DNA of 64,000 bases, from contig CAMDKK010000005.1 of NCBI GenBank assembly GCA_945901045.1, forward strand, positions 45,978 through 109,977, in the 5' to 3' direction. The notes beneath the pieces are model-generated. The model was not told the origin of the DNA and searched no databases. It was given only the letters and a program-made list of their open reading frames with translations. This DNA comes from Limnohabitans sp. Rim8 (GTDB lineage: Bacteria > Pseudomonadota > Gammaproteobacteria > Burkholderiales > Burkholderiaceae_C). A program made the translations under genes and the position numbers. Each line of letters starts with the position of its first letter. The first letter of the stretch is position 1. This document shows positions 8,641 to 17,320 of this stretch, in pieces.

Positions 8641-9813
8641 ATGAGCACCACCAAAAGTTCAGCCGAGTTCGCCGCGCTCATCAACAAACTGAGCGCCTTT
8701 GTCGAAAACGAGGTCATCCCCACTGAAGACCTGCGCATCTCCCATGATGCCCATGCGATAGAAGAATCGATCCAAACCCTGCGCCAACGCGCAGTGGCCC
8801 AGGGCCTTGGCAACCCGCGCAGGCCGGTCAGCGAAGGTGGACTGGGTTTGTCCTGGGAAGAATGCTGCAGCTACTTGGAACAGGCCGGTCGCAGCTTTCT
8901 TGGACCGGGCGCTTTGCAGTGCGCTGCACCGGGCCAGCCAGACATTGCTGCGCTGGACAAACTGGCCAACGACAGTCAACGCAAGCGCTACCTAGAGCCC
9001 CTGATGCGGGGCGAAAAATACTCCTGCTTTGCAATGACCGAGCCCGCACCCGGTGTGGGCTCCGATCCACGCATGCTGATGACGCAAGCGAATCGAAGCG
9101 CCGACGGTTGGGTGATTGACGGCCACAAGTGGTTCATCAGCGGCGCGATGCGTGCTGACTTTGCCATCGTCGTGGCCCGTACCGAGGCCGGTGTGTCATG
9201 GTTTCTGGTGGACCGCGAGAACCCCGGTTTCGAATTGGTGCGCGACATTCCGACGATGGAGCCCTTCGAGACCGCTGGCGGTCATGGTGAGATCCGCCTG
9301 AATGCCTGCAAGGTGGGCGAAGACGCGCTGATCGGCGAAGAGGGCAAGGGCCTGGCGTATGCGCAGATCCGCCTTGAAGGTGCACGCCTGTTCCACTGCA
9401 TGCGCTTTATTGGCCTGGCTTCACGGGCGATGGCCATGGCGCAGGACTATGCCGGACGTCGCGAGTCACAAGGGGTCCGCTTGGCCGAACACCAGATGGT
9501 GCAGGCCATGGTGGCCGACGCCCACATCGACTTGTACGCGGCTCGGCTGATGACGCTGGACGTGGCGCGCAAGCTGGACGCAGGTGAGTCCATTCGCCAC
9601 CACTCGTCAATGGCCAAAGTCTTCGTCTCTGAGGCGGTCAACCGCGTCGCCGACTCGGCGGTGCAGATCTGCGGCGCGCTGGGCATCTCTGAGGATCTGC
9701 CGCTGTCGATGATCTTGCGCATGCTCAGGCCCTTTCGAATCTACGACGGTGCGTCCGAAGTGCACCGCTCTGCCATTGCCAAAAGAGCGCTCAGCAAGGG
9801 CCTTACCGCCTGA
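8641..9813 (+). CDS. Acyl-CoA dehydrogenase (first of three)
   Basis: At 390 residues this is a typical acyl-CoA dehydrogenase: FAMTEPAPGVGSDPRML in the middle domain, WVIDGHKWFISGAMRADFAIVVART, GEEGKGLAYAQIRLEGARL, and the C-terminal IYDGASEVHRSAIAKR. The usual Glu base position of medium-chain enzymes (Y-E-G) is Asp here, as in ACAD10/11-like proteins. The enzyme is expected to introduce a 2,3 double bond into an acyl-CoA with FAD. It starts 15 bp after the Bug gene. It is probably the separate homomeric enzyme of the pathway, whereas the next two genes look like a heteromeric pair. Confidence 0.93.
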   Translation: MSTTKSSAEFAALINKLSAFVENEVIPTEDLRISHDAHAIEESIQTLRQRAVAQGLGNPRRPVSEGGLGLSWEECCSYLEQAGRSFLGPGALQCAAPGQPDIAALDKLANDSQRKRYLEPLMRGEKYSCFAMTEPAPGVGSDPRMLMTQANRSADGWVIDGHKWFISGAMRADFAIVVARTEAGVSWFLVDRENPGFELVRDIPTMEPFETAGGHGEIRLNACKVGEDALIGEEGKGLAYAQIRLEGARLFHCMRFIGLASRAMAMAQDYAGRRESQGVRLAEHQMVQAMVADAHIDLYAARLMTLDVARKLDAGESIRHHSSMAKVFVSEAVNRVADSAVQICGALGISEDLPLSMILRMLRPFRIYDGASEVHRSAIAKRALSKGLTA

Positions 9814-9832
9814 CCCTTTGGTGGATTGAAAG

Positions 9833-11026
9833 ATGGACATGTTGGATACACCCGAACTCAGCGCCTTTCGCAACAGCATGCGCAGCTTCATTTCGGAGCA
9901 GCTCCCCGACGATATCCGCCAAACCGTGCGAGAGGGCCGCCAGGTCGACCGTGAGCGCATGCAGGCTTGGCACGCTATTCTGGCCAGTCACGGTCTGCTC
10001 GTTCCCCACTGGCAAGTGGAATGGGGAGGCCAGGGCTTCAGTGTGGCTCAGCAGATGGTGTTTGACGAAGAGATGGCGTTGGGCGACGCACCCGAGCTCA
10101 ACGCGATCACCTTCGACATGATCGGCCCGGTGTTGCAACGCTATGGCAATCCGGCACAGCAGCAGCGCTTTCTGCCGGACATCGCTTGCGGACAGCAATG
10201 GTGGTGTCAGGGCTACTCCGAGCCCAATGCCGGCTCCGATCTGGCATCGCTGACCACGCGAGCCGAGTTGGTGGGTGACCATTACGTCGTGACCGGCTCG
10301 AAGATCTGGACATCAGGCGCGCAGTACGCCGACTGGATGTTCTGCCTGGTGCGCACCGACCGTGAAGCGCGTGCACAGCAGGGCATCAGCTTTTTATTGA
10401 TCGACATGAAAAGTCCGGGCATCACTGTTCGGCCCATCGTTGGCATCCATGGCTGGGCGGTGTTCAATGAGGTGTTTCTGGACCAGGTTGAAGTGCCAGT
10501 CTCATTGCGTATTGGCGAAGAAAACCGGGGCTGGACCCTTGCGAAGTCACTGCTCGAATTCGAACGCTTAAAGCTTGCACGCATCGGCGAGAACAAACGC
10601 CGGCGCGCCCGGGCTCTGGCGGTAGCGCACAGTCGGCGTGAGGCGGGTCATCCGCTGGCTGAGCGACCTTGGTTTCGTGAACGCTTTGCAGAACTCGACT
10701 GCCGGCTGATGGCATTGGAGGCCAATGCAGGTCGCTTCATTGAACGCGCCCAGGCCGGCGAGCCAATTGGCGCAGAAGTTTCGATGCTCAAGCTGCGCGG
10801 CAGTCGCCTGATTCAACTTTGGGAAGAACTGATCGTGGACGCGCTCGGCCCTGAAGCCCTGCCACTGGACAACGCCTGGCTGCAATCGCAAGCAGGCGCA
10901 GAGCCGCAGGACCGGATTGCAGGCACCGCTTCTTCAAGGCGGTTTCTGTCGCGTGGTTTCACCATCGCCGGTGGCTCGAGCGAAATTCAACACAATATTT
11001 TGGCCAAACAGGTCCTTGCCTTATGA
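9833..11026 (+). CDS. Acyl-CoA dehydrogenase, pimeloyl-CoA dehydrogenase large-subunit type
   Basis: This 397-residue flavoprotein has WGGQGFS, CQGYSEPNAGSDLASL and VVTGSKIWTSGAQYADWMFCLVRTD, and it ends with FTIAGGSSEIQHNILAKQVL. The C-terminal AGGSSEIQ form and the long insert after GENRGWTLAKSLLEFERL resemble PimC-like large subunits. Its last codons overlap the next gene (ATGA, 11023-11026), a strong hint of stoichiometric synthesis of two partner chains. PimC/PimD and ChsE1/ChsE2 enzymes act on dicarboxylyl or steroid side-chain CoA esters, so a dicarboxylic or cyclic acid substrate is plausible (inference). Confidence 0.92.
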   Translation: MDMLDTPELSAFRNSMRSFISEQLPDDIRQTVREGRQVDRERMQAWHAILASHGLLVPHWQVEWGGQGFSVAQQMVFDEEMALGDAPELNAITFDMIGPVLQRYGNPAQQQRFLPDIACGQQWWCQGYSEPNAGSDLASLTTRAELVGDHYVVTGSKIWTSGAQYADWMFCLVRTDREARAQQGISFLLIDMKSPGITVRPIVGIHGWAVFNEVFLDQVEVPVSLRIGEENRGWTLAKSLLEFERLKLARIGENKRRRARALAVAHSRREAGHPLAERPWFRERFAELDCRLMALEANAGRFIERAQAGEPIGAEVSMLKLRGSRLIQLWEELIVDALGPEALPLDNAWLQSQAGAEPQDRIAGTASSRRFLSRGFTIAGGSSEIQHNILAKQVLAL

Positions 11027-12240
11027 GTGCTTACACCTTGGACGCGCAGCAGGAGATGCTGGCCGACAGTGCCCGCAATTACCTCAGTCGCCGTGCAACG
11101 CCAAAGCATGATGCGACCCAGGCCGATAGGCAAAGTAACGAAGCGGCCAGGTGGGCACAGATGGCTGATTTGGGCTGGCTTGCGCTGCCAATGTCCGAAG
11201 CCTTTGGTGGGCTGGGCGGTTCGATGGCTGACATCTGTGCGCTTGCAGAAGAGTTGGGGCGTGGGCTGGTGAATGAGCCTTACATTGCATCCGCCGTGCT
11301 TGCCGGCATGCTGCTGGCAGACGTGGCGCCCCAATCAGTTCGAAACGACTGGTTGCCTGCATTGGCCGACGGCAGCAGACGCCTGGCGCTGGCCGCCTGG
11401 GAGCCCGGTGCACGCTCCGATTGGACCGAGGTAAACACACGAGCCACACAGGACGGTGCAGACTGGCGACTTGATGGCAACAAGGTTCTTGTGCTGGGCG
11501 GCACCGGCGCGGATGGGCTCTTGGTCAGTGCCAAAATCAGCGGCAGCAGCGATTTCGCGCTTTTTTTGCTGCCAGCGGGCGGGCCAGGGCAACGATGGGT
11601 TGCACAAATCCTGTTCGACGGACAGGGCGCAGCTGAGCTGACGATGCAAGCCGCAACAGGTGCGACGCTGCTGTATCGAGGTGAACCCAGCGCGGTACTG
11701 GGTCACCTGGAGGTGGCGCTGGACCGCGCGACCTTGGCGCACTGCGCGGACACCGTGGGCGCGATGGCGCGGGCCTTTGCCCTCACACGCGAGTATCTGG
11801 GCACTCGCAGTCAGTTTGGCAAACCGATTGCCGCCAACCAAGTGGTTCAGCACCGACTGGTCGATCTGTTTGTGGAGATCGAAGAAGCACGATCCCTGAT
11901 GCGGATGACCGCCAGCCTGTATGCCGACACGGGCATCGACAAAATCGCAGCGCAGCGTCGCCATGTGGCCGCCACCAAAGCTTTTGTGGCACAAGTGGCT
12001 CGCCATGTCTGGGAAGAGTCGGTGCAGTTGCATGGCGCTATCGGTATGACACAAGAATACGATGTTGGTGCCTATGTGAAGCGTCTGGCACTGGCCGTGA
12101 ACCTGTATGGCGATGCCACATTTCACTTGGAGCGCGTAGCCTGCTCGTCGCTCGACAGCTCAGCGATACGTGCGCTGAAAGTTGAAGAAAAAGTTACCGC
12201 CAACCACCACAAGGAGACGACAAGTGCACCCTCCAGTTGA
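11023..12240 (+). CDS. Acyl-CoA dehydrogenase, pimeloyl-CoA dehydrogenase small-subunit type
   Basis: The 405-residue protein is more divergent. It keeps the N-terminal domain (MADLGWLALPMSEAFGGLGG) and the C-terminal SQFGKPIAANQVVQHRLVDL and LHGAIGMTQEYDVGAYVKRL, but ends in LYGDATFHLERVA, without the Glu/Gly-Thr-Ser-Glu motif of active subunits. The middle domain is short and weakly conserved. That pattern fits the small subunit of heteromeric dehydrogenases (PimD, ChsE2). It overlaps the upstream gene by four bases, and its last 17 bases overlap the GTG start of the crotonase gene. Confidence 0.9.
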   Translation: MSAYTLDAQQEMLADSARNYLSRRATPKHDATQADRQSNEAARWAQMADLGWLALPMSEAFGGLGGSMADICALAEELGRGLVNEPYIASAVLAGMLLADVAPQSVRNDWLPALADGSRRLALAAWEPGARSDWTEVNTRATQDGADWRLDGNKVLVLGGTGADGLLVSAKISGSSDFALFLLPAGGPGQRWVAQILFDGQGAAELTMQAATGATLLYRGEPSAVLGHLEVALDRATLAHCADTVGAMARAFALTREYLGTRSQFGKPIAANQVVQHRLVDLFVEIEEARSLMRMTASLYADTGIDKIAAQRRHVAATKAFVAQVARHVWEESVQLHGAIGMTQEYDVGAYVKRLALAVNLYGDATFHLERVACSSLDSSAIRALKVEEKVTANHHKETTSAPSS

Positions 12241-13033
12241 ATCAACCGAGACATCTTTGTCATCGGCAGTGCTCATGACCGCCGCAGACGGCGTGCTGCA
12301 AATGGTCATCAACGCGCCAGAGGCGCGCAATTCATTGTCGGCAAAGGGTGTCGTGGAAGGCCTGCTCGCTGCCCTGGATTGGCTGGAGCGCGATCCGGAT
12401 CTGCGCTGCGCCGTGCTCACTGGGGCCGGCGGGGCATTTTCTTCAGGTGGCAATCTCCATGATTTGTCGTCGCAGTCCGAAGCGCAGGTGCGTGCGCAAA
12501 TGAACGCAAACACCTGGCTTTACCGTCGCATTGCGCTGTGCGACAAACTGGTGATTGCGGCTGTGGACGGCCCCGCCTACGGTGCGGGCTTAGGTCTGGC
12601 CACCTGCTGTGACTGGATCGTGGCGGGCGAGTCGGCCGCATTCTGTAGCGCCTTTGTCCGTGTTGGCGCCATGCCCGATGCCGGTCTGTTTTGGTCTCTG
12701 CCATCACGCCTTGGCGCGGCTGGCGCACGTCGCATGATGCTGCTGGGCAAAGAAGTCCGCGGCGCCGAAGCGCTGCACACAGGCCTTGCCGATGACTTTG
12801 TCAGTGATGGCCCCGCCTTGCCTGCGGCAATGAGCTTGGCTGGGCGCTTTGCGCAAGGGCCAACTCGCGCCTATGGACGCATCAAGGCCGGGCTGCGGCA
12901 AGCCCCCATGTCACTGGAGCAAGCGCTGCAGTATCAGCTGGACAATGGCCCTGGTCTTTTCGCCAGCGAGGACTTCAGTGAAGGTGCCAAGGCCTTTCTG
13001 GAAAAGCGCAAACCAGTCTTCAAAGGACGCTGA
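12224..13033 (+). CDS. Enoyl-CoA hydratase/isomerase (crotonase) family protein
   Basis: The crotonase fold is clear from APEARNSLS, AVLTGAGGAFSSGGNLHDL (oxyanion-hole Gly-Gly) and AAVDGPAYGAGLGLATCCDW. The two acidic residues of true hydratases (equivalents of Glu144 and Glu164) are absent: the first motif is AGLGLATCCD and the second FVRVGAMPDAG. An isomerase, thioesterase or C-C hydrolase activity is therefore as likely as hydration. I chose GTG 12224 because AAGGAG stands seven bases upstream; the ATG at 12182 lies inside the previous gene and lacks a ribosome site. The protein would be 269 residues. It sits between the dehydrogenases and the CoA-transferase. Confidence 0.88.
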   Translation: MHPPVESTETSLSSAVLMTAADGVLQMVINAPEARNSLSAKGVVEGLLAALDWLERDPDLRCAVLTGAGGAFSSGGNLHDLSSQSEAQVRAQMNANTWLYRRIALCDKLVIAAVDGPAYGAGLGLATCCDWIVAGESAAFCSAFVRVGAMPDAGLFWSLPSRLGAAGARRMMLLGKEVRGAEALHTGLADDFVSDGPALPAAMSLAGRFAQGPTRAYGRIKAGLRQAPMSLEQALQYQLDNGPGLFASEDFSEGAKAFLEKRKPVFKGR

Positions 13034-13070
13034 AGCGCCTCACTAACCACCCTTCCACACAGCACAAAGT

Positions 13071-14231
13071 ATGACAACACAAGACTCATCAGAGATACCG
13101 CCCTTGCAGGGCCTCAGGGTGGTCGAGTTTGGCCAGTACATTGCCGCACCGGCCGCAGCGCAGACGCTGGGCGATCTGGGCGCCGACGTGATCAAGATCG
13201 AGTCGATTGCCGGGGACGCCGCCCGCTATGTGGGTTGGGCTGATGACGCCTATGGTCCGATGTTCAGCGCCTACAACCGTGGCAAACGCTCGGTGGTGTT
13301 AGACCTGCGCAGCGAGGCCGGCCGACAGCAGGCGCTGGCGCTGGCCTGTAGCGCTGACGTGGTGCTGCAAAACGCACGCCCAGGCACCCTGGAGCGACAG
13401 GGCCTGGGCGCTGCGCGCTTGATGGCAATCGCACCCCGTCTGGTTTATGGCCAAGTCAGTGGCTTCGGCCAGCAAGGCCCGGCCAGCGTACGCCCTGGCT
13501 TTGACATTGCGGCCCAAGCCGAGAGCGGCATGATGAGCCTCAACGGCGATGCCGACCGCGATCCCACTCGCGTTGGCTTCACTGTGGTGGATGTGATGGC
13601 TTCCCAGGTGCTGAGCAACGGCGTGCTGGCTGCATTGGTGCGACGTGGCGTCACCGGGCGCGGCGGACTGGTCGATGTGTCGCTGATCGATGTAGCAGTA
13701 TCGGCCATGGCCAATGCCTGGACCGAGTACCACTTGACTGGGCGCATGCCGCTGCGACGGGGCAATATTCAGCCCAACACCGCGCCAGCGGCCGATGTGG
13801 TCCGCACCGCAGACGGCATGATTGTGGTCTCGGCCTACACACAGGATCACTTTGCCAAGCTGTGCGCCGCGATCGGCGCACCAGAGCTGGCCCTGGACCC
13901 GCGCTTTCGCGAGAATGCAGGACGCGTGGCGAACCGGCCCGCGCTGATGGACGTTTTGGGCGATGCCATGTCGCACATGACATCCGACCAAGTATGCGAC
14001 TTGCTCGCCTCGGCGGGTGTGGTGGCCGGGGTCATTCGCACCATGGCCGATGTCAAAGCAGGTCAAGCCGGTGTGTCATCAGACCTTTTTGTGGAAGTCA
14101 CTGCACCGGACCGCGGGCCTATACGCGTGCCAAGCCTGCCCATGAGCCTGAGTGGCGTTGAACGCCGGGCAGGTCGTTTGCCGGCACTCGGAGAACACAC
14201 GCAAGAAGTGCTTTCCACCCTCAACTTTTGA
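13071..14231 (+). CDS. Family III CoA-transferase (CaiB/BaiF)
   Basis: The 386-residue protein starts with GLRVVEFGQYIAAPAAAQTLGDLGADVIKIE and has NRGKRSVVLDL, GQVSGFGQQGP, GFDIAAQAESGMMSLNGD and the catalytic region VDVSLIDVAVSAM. Family III enzymes move CoA between acids, often from succinyl-CoA. As last gene of the 7.66-14.2 kb operon it probably activates the acid brought in by the Bug receptor. Its final 11 bases overlap the 3' end of the convergent nitronate-monooxygenase-like gene, leaving no room for a terminator between them. Confidence 0.93.
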   Translation: MTTQDSSEIPPLQGLRVVEFGQYIAAPAAAQTLGDLGADVIKIESIAGDAARYVGWADDAYGPMFSAYNRGKRSVVLDLRSEAGRQQALALACSADVVLQNARPGTLERQGLGAARLMAIAPRLVYGQVSGFGQQGPASVRPGFDIAAQAESGMMSLNGDADRDPTRVGFTVVDVMASQVLSNGVLAALVRRGVTGRGGLVDVSLIDVAVSAMANAWTEYHLTGRMPLRRGNIQPNTAPAADVVRTADGMIVVSAYTQDHFAKLCAAIGAPELALDPRFRENAGRVANRPALMDVLGDAMSHMTSDQVCDLLASAGVVAGVIRTMADVKAGQAGVSSDLFVEVTAPDRGPIRVPSLPMSLSGVERRAGRLPALGEHTQEVLSTLNF

Positions 14232-15324
14232 AGTGATCGCCCAGAAGTTCCAAACTGCTGCAGGCGTCGTCTACGATGTCCTTCATCACTTCAGCCACGC
14301 TGCGCACTTGATTGAAATACGCAATGCTTTGGCCTGCCGGGTGGTGCATCAGCGGTTTGACTTCGTGTTCGTCTATGGCGCCGAGCAGGTCGCCTACCAG
14401 GATGTCTTGCAGCGGCATCTTCAGCGGCGATGGTGCCCCTGGGGCTGCCCATTCCTCGGACCATGCGGTGCGGATCTGGCGCAGCGTCTTGCCGCTGTCG
14501 GCACGCGAAATGACAGTGTCGTCGCTGCCGGCTGCCAACAGCTTTTGCCGCAACGCGTCTTGCATGTGATGTTCTGAGGTGGTTAACCAGGCCGTACCCA
14601 TCCACACACCCTGCGCGCCCATGGCCAGTGCCGCCACCAGATGGCGCCCGGTGGCTACACCGCCTGCGGCCAGCACAGGCACATCCCCGGCCATGTCCAC
14701 AATCTGTGGCACCAGGGAATATGTGCCAATGACACCCGTGTGCGCACCGGCGTCGTAACCTTGAGCCACCAAAATATCAATAGGTTTTGCCAAAGCAGCG
14801 CGCGCATGCTTGGGTGAACCCACCAAGGCCAGCACAAGTTTTCCGCAAGCCTTGGCACGCTCGATCACATCCATGGGCGAGCCAATACCACAAGCCAGCA
14901 TGTTCACGTCCGAGCGCATGATGACCTCCAGTTGCTGTTGAGCAACCTCTTCGGATCGCACAAACCGGGAGCGCATGCCCGCCTGAGTTGCAGCTGGAAC
15001 GCCGTATTTCTCCTGAATGCTGCGTACAAAACTCTTGTGTGCTTCCGGCAGCTGGGCTTCGATGGCCTCGCGATCGTTGGTTTCGGGCATGCCCGTGGGC
15101 AAGACGAGATTGACACCAAAGGGTCTGTCTCCCACTTGCTGCCTTATCCATGCAAGTTCGTGCTCAATTTCCTCCGGCGTGTGTCTTGTAGCACCCAGAA
15201 CGCCGTAGCCACCGGAACAACAGATGGCCGCAACCACTGCCGCGTCATGCGCAAAGCCAAATATGGGCTGGGCAATGCCAAGGCGTTTGCTTAAGCGAGT
15301 TTGTAGATTTGCATGGTTGGACAC
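14221..15324 (-). CDS. Nitronate monooxygenase-like FMN oxidoreductase (2-nitropropane dioxygenase family)
   Basis: The 367-residue protein is an FMN-binding TIM barrel: IFGFAHDAAVVAAICCSGGYGVLGA at the N-terminus, RPFGVNLVLP, DILVAQGYDAGAHTG, and the phosphate-binding VPVLAAGGVATGRHLVAAL followed by GAQGVWMGTAWL. The family includes nitronate monooxygenases, enoyl reductases and NAD(P)H:quinone reductases, so the reaction cannot be fixed from sequence. It is divergent from an IclR regulator, with strong inverted repeats in the 123-bp gap, and likely regulated by it. Confidence 0.88.
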   Translation of the reverse strand: MSNHANLQTRLSKRLGIAQPIFGFAHDAAVVAAICCSGGYGVLGATRHTPEEIEHELAWIRQQVGDRPFGVNLVLPTGMPETNDREAIEAQLPEAHKSFVRSIQEKYGVPAATQAGMRSRFVRSEEVAQQQLEVIMRSDVNMLACGIGSPMDVIERAKACGKLVLALVGSPKHARAALAKPIDILVAQGYDAGAHTGVIGTYSLVPQIVDMAGDVPVLAAGGVATGRHLVAALAMGAQGVWMGTAWLTTSEHHMQDALRQKLLAAGSDDTVISRADSGKTLRQIRTAWSEEWAAPGAPSPLKMPLQDILVGDLLGAIDEHEVKPLMHHPAGQSIAYFNQVRSVAEVMKDIVDDACSSLELLGDHFKS

Positions 15325-15362
15325 AGGCTATTTCTCCAGCGCTTTCAAAATCACAAGTTGGC

Positions 15363-15425
15363 ATAATTGACTGAATATTCGTCAGATAAGTCAATTATTT
15401 ATAAATATGGTTGACTGTAAGTCAA
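15363..15425. promoter_or_regulatory. Paired inverted repeats with TTGACT half-sites, candidate IclR operators
   Basis: ATAATTGACT (15363-15372) and AGTCAATTAT (15389-15398) form a perfect 10-bp inverted repeat. A second palindrome, ttgactgtaagtcaa, lies at 15411-15425. All four arms share TTGACT. On the minus strand TTGACT within the second site is followed 16 bp later by TATAAA, a plausible promoter for the nitronate-monooxygenase-like gene. The adjacent IclR gene (15448) is the obvious regulator (inference). Confidence 0.6.
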
Positions 15426-15447
15426 GCTGATTGCAAAATCAAGCCCT

Positions 15448-16263
15448 ATGCTGCACCCATCCACCCCTGCTGTTAGTCAGGCAATGCCCGAGGTAGAAGA
15501 CGCCAAGGACCCCCAGTTCGCCTACACACTGGCCAAAGGATTGGAGGTGCTGCGAGCATTTGACGCGGCCTCTCCATCACTTGGTAACCGAGAAATCTCG
15601 CAGCGTACGGGTATAGGGCGGCCTACAGTCGTTCGCCTCACCCGCACGCTAGCGCTGCTGGGCTATTTGAAGTATCACGAACAGACAGCGCGCTACCGTT
15701 TGGCAGCAGAGGTACTGTCCTTTGGCTATCCCTTGTTGTGTCAGTTGGGCGTGCGCCAACTCGCGCGCCCGCACATGCAAGAGCTGGCTGATTTCGCACG
15801 CGGCGCAGTTTCCCTGGCTATGCGCGGTGGCGACCATATGGTGCTGATCGAAAGCTGTGTTGACAAAAATGCACCCTCTGGCCGGCCAGACGTGGGGGCA
15901 ATCCGACAATTTGGCAATACATCCTTGGGCCATGCCTACTACTGCGCCACCAGCGACAAGGAACGCAAAGAGATTGAAGATTTTTTGAAGTTAAGTGATT
16001 CTCAAACTTGGCCAGCATTGCGCAAGCAACTCGCCGCATCGCGTAAAACATTTCAAGCCAATGGCTTTTGCATTGTGCCTTCACCGGGTGCGGGCATGGT
16101 CGCTATCTCGGTACCTTTGGGCTTCATGGCCGATGCTGAACTGCTCGTCATGAACTGTGCAGTAGCTCAGTTCTATCTGGAACCCGACACGCTTGAAAAG
16201 CAGGTTGGACCACGACTGCTCAACTTGGTGCGGATGCTGCAGACCAGTCTGGGCCGGCGTTGA
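15448..16263 (+). CDS. IclR family transcriptional regulator
   Basis: The 271-residue protein has the winged helix with NREISQRTGIGRPTVVRLTRTLALLGYLKY (split around residues 49-78) and an effector domain with GAVSLAMRGGDHMVLIESC. The usual GIGKA-like segment is replaced by FGNTSLGHAYYCA, and the end of the domain reads GAGMVAISVPLGFM. The pocket is therefore somewhat unusual for the family. It is divergent from the FMN oxidoreductase and 62 bp upstream of a Bug/CoA-transferase pair, both likely targets. Confidence 0.92.
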   Translation: MLHPSTPAVSQAMPEVEDAKDPQFAYTLAKGLEVLRAFDAASPSLGNREISQRTGIGRPTVVRLTRTLALLGYLKYHEQTARYRLAAEVLSFGYPLLCQLGVRQLARPHMQELADFARGAVSLAMRGGDHMVLIESCVDKNAPSGRPDVGAIRQFGNTSLGHAYYCATSDKERKEIEDFLKLSDSQTWPALRKQLAASRKTFQANGFCIVPSPGAGMVAISVPLGFMADAELLVMNCAVAQFYLEPDTLEKQVGPRLLNLVRMLQTSLGRR

Positions 16264-16325
16264 CAGAGGATTCACTTGATTGACTGATTTCACCCCTCGC
16301 AATTTCACTTTTGGAGACAAGTACC

Positions 16326-17312
16326 ATGACACTCGTTTATTTGCGCCCGCTCTTATGGATTGCCACTTTGGCTTTTGGCTTTGTCGGATCAACTTTTGCG
16401 CAAAGCGGAGTAGACAACTTTCCAGTTAAAACTATCCGCCTTATTGTTCCGTATGCAGCGGGGGGTGGTACCGATTTGGTCATGCGCGCCATCGCCCCCG
16501 GAATGAGTGAGGCGCTGGGGCAGCCGATCGTGATCGAAAACCGCGCTGGGGCTGGCACCATCACAGCCACCGACGCTGTGGTGCGTGCTGAACCTGATGG
16601 TCATGTGCTTCTGGCTGTCGGTGCGCCAATCTATCTCAACACAGCACTGGGCATCAAAACCCCTTACGACCCCTTGAAAGACCTGGCACCCGTTTCTCTG
16701 TTGGTCAATAACCCAGGCTTGTTGCTCGTGGGGCCATCGGTGAATGCAAAAAACGTCAAGGAACTTGTGGCGCTGAGCAAACAGCAAAAAGGGGGTCTGA
16801 GTTACGCGAGTGCGGGCACGGGAAGCTTCGCCCATCTTGCCGGCGAGTTGCTGAAGGTGCGTATTGGCATCGAGATGGAGCACATTCCTTACAAAGGCAG
16901 TGCACCAGCATTGGCCGACTTAATGGGCGGTCAAGTGCCCATGGCGATTGATGCCATGATTCCCTCCGGCGCCCAAGTCAAAGCAGGCAAGGTGCGCGCC
17001 TTGGCGATCCTGTCTAACGAGCGATTGCCGCTTCTGCCTGATGTGCCCACGCTGGCCGAGGCCGGATTTCCTGGCATAGAAGCAGCAGCCACCTTTGGAC
17101 TGATGTTGCCCGCCAAGACGCCGCCAATTGTGATTGCCAAGATACACGCGGCCATGAAAAAGGCAATCACCAACCCGGCCACACGTAAACAGCTCGATGA
17201 CATGGGCTACCAAGTGGTTGCGAACACGCCCGAACAATTTGGTGTCTACTTGCGAGAACAAATCACGACTTGGACCAAGATCGTCAAAGACAACAAGATC
17301 AAAGCCGATTAA
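16326..17312 (+). CDS. Bug/TctC family periplasmic solute receptor
   Basis: The 328-residue protein has a signal sequence ending GSTFAQSG, then VKTIRLIVPYAAGGGTDLVM, GQPIVIENRAGAGTITATDAVV, IPYKGSAPALADLMGGQVP and LLPDVPTLAEAGFPGI. It is a standard Bug receptor for an organic acid. ATG 16326 is preferred, with GGAG nine bases upstream; the in-frame TTG at 16311 precedes that site. A CoA-transferase follows after 8 bp, so import and CoA activation of the same acid are likely linked. Confidence 0.92.
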   Translation: MTLVYLRPLLWIATLAFGFVGSTFAQSGVDNFPVKTIRLIVPYAAGGGTDLVMRAIAPGMSEALGQPIVIENRAGAGTITATDAVVRAEPDGHVLLAVGAPIYLNTALGIKTPYDPLKDLAPVSLLVNNPGLLLVGPSVNAKNVKELVALSKQQKGGLSYASAGTGSFAHLAGELLKVRIGIEMEHIPYKGSAPALADLMGGQVPMAIDAMIPSGAQVKAGKVRALAILSNERLPLLPDVPTLAEAGFPGIEAAATFGLMLPAKTPPIVIAKIHAAMKKAITNPATRKQLDDMGYQVVANTPEQFGVYLREQITTWTKIVKDNKIKAD

Positions 17313-17320
17313 ACCCAGAC

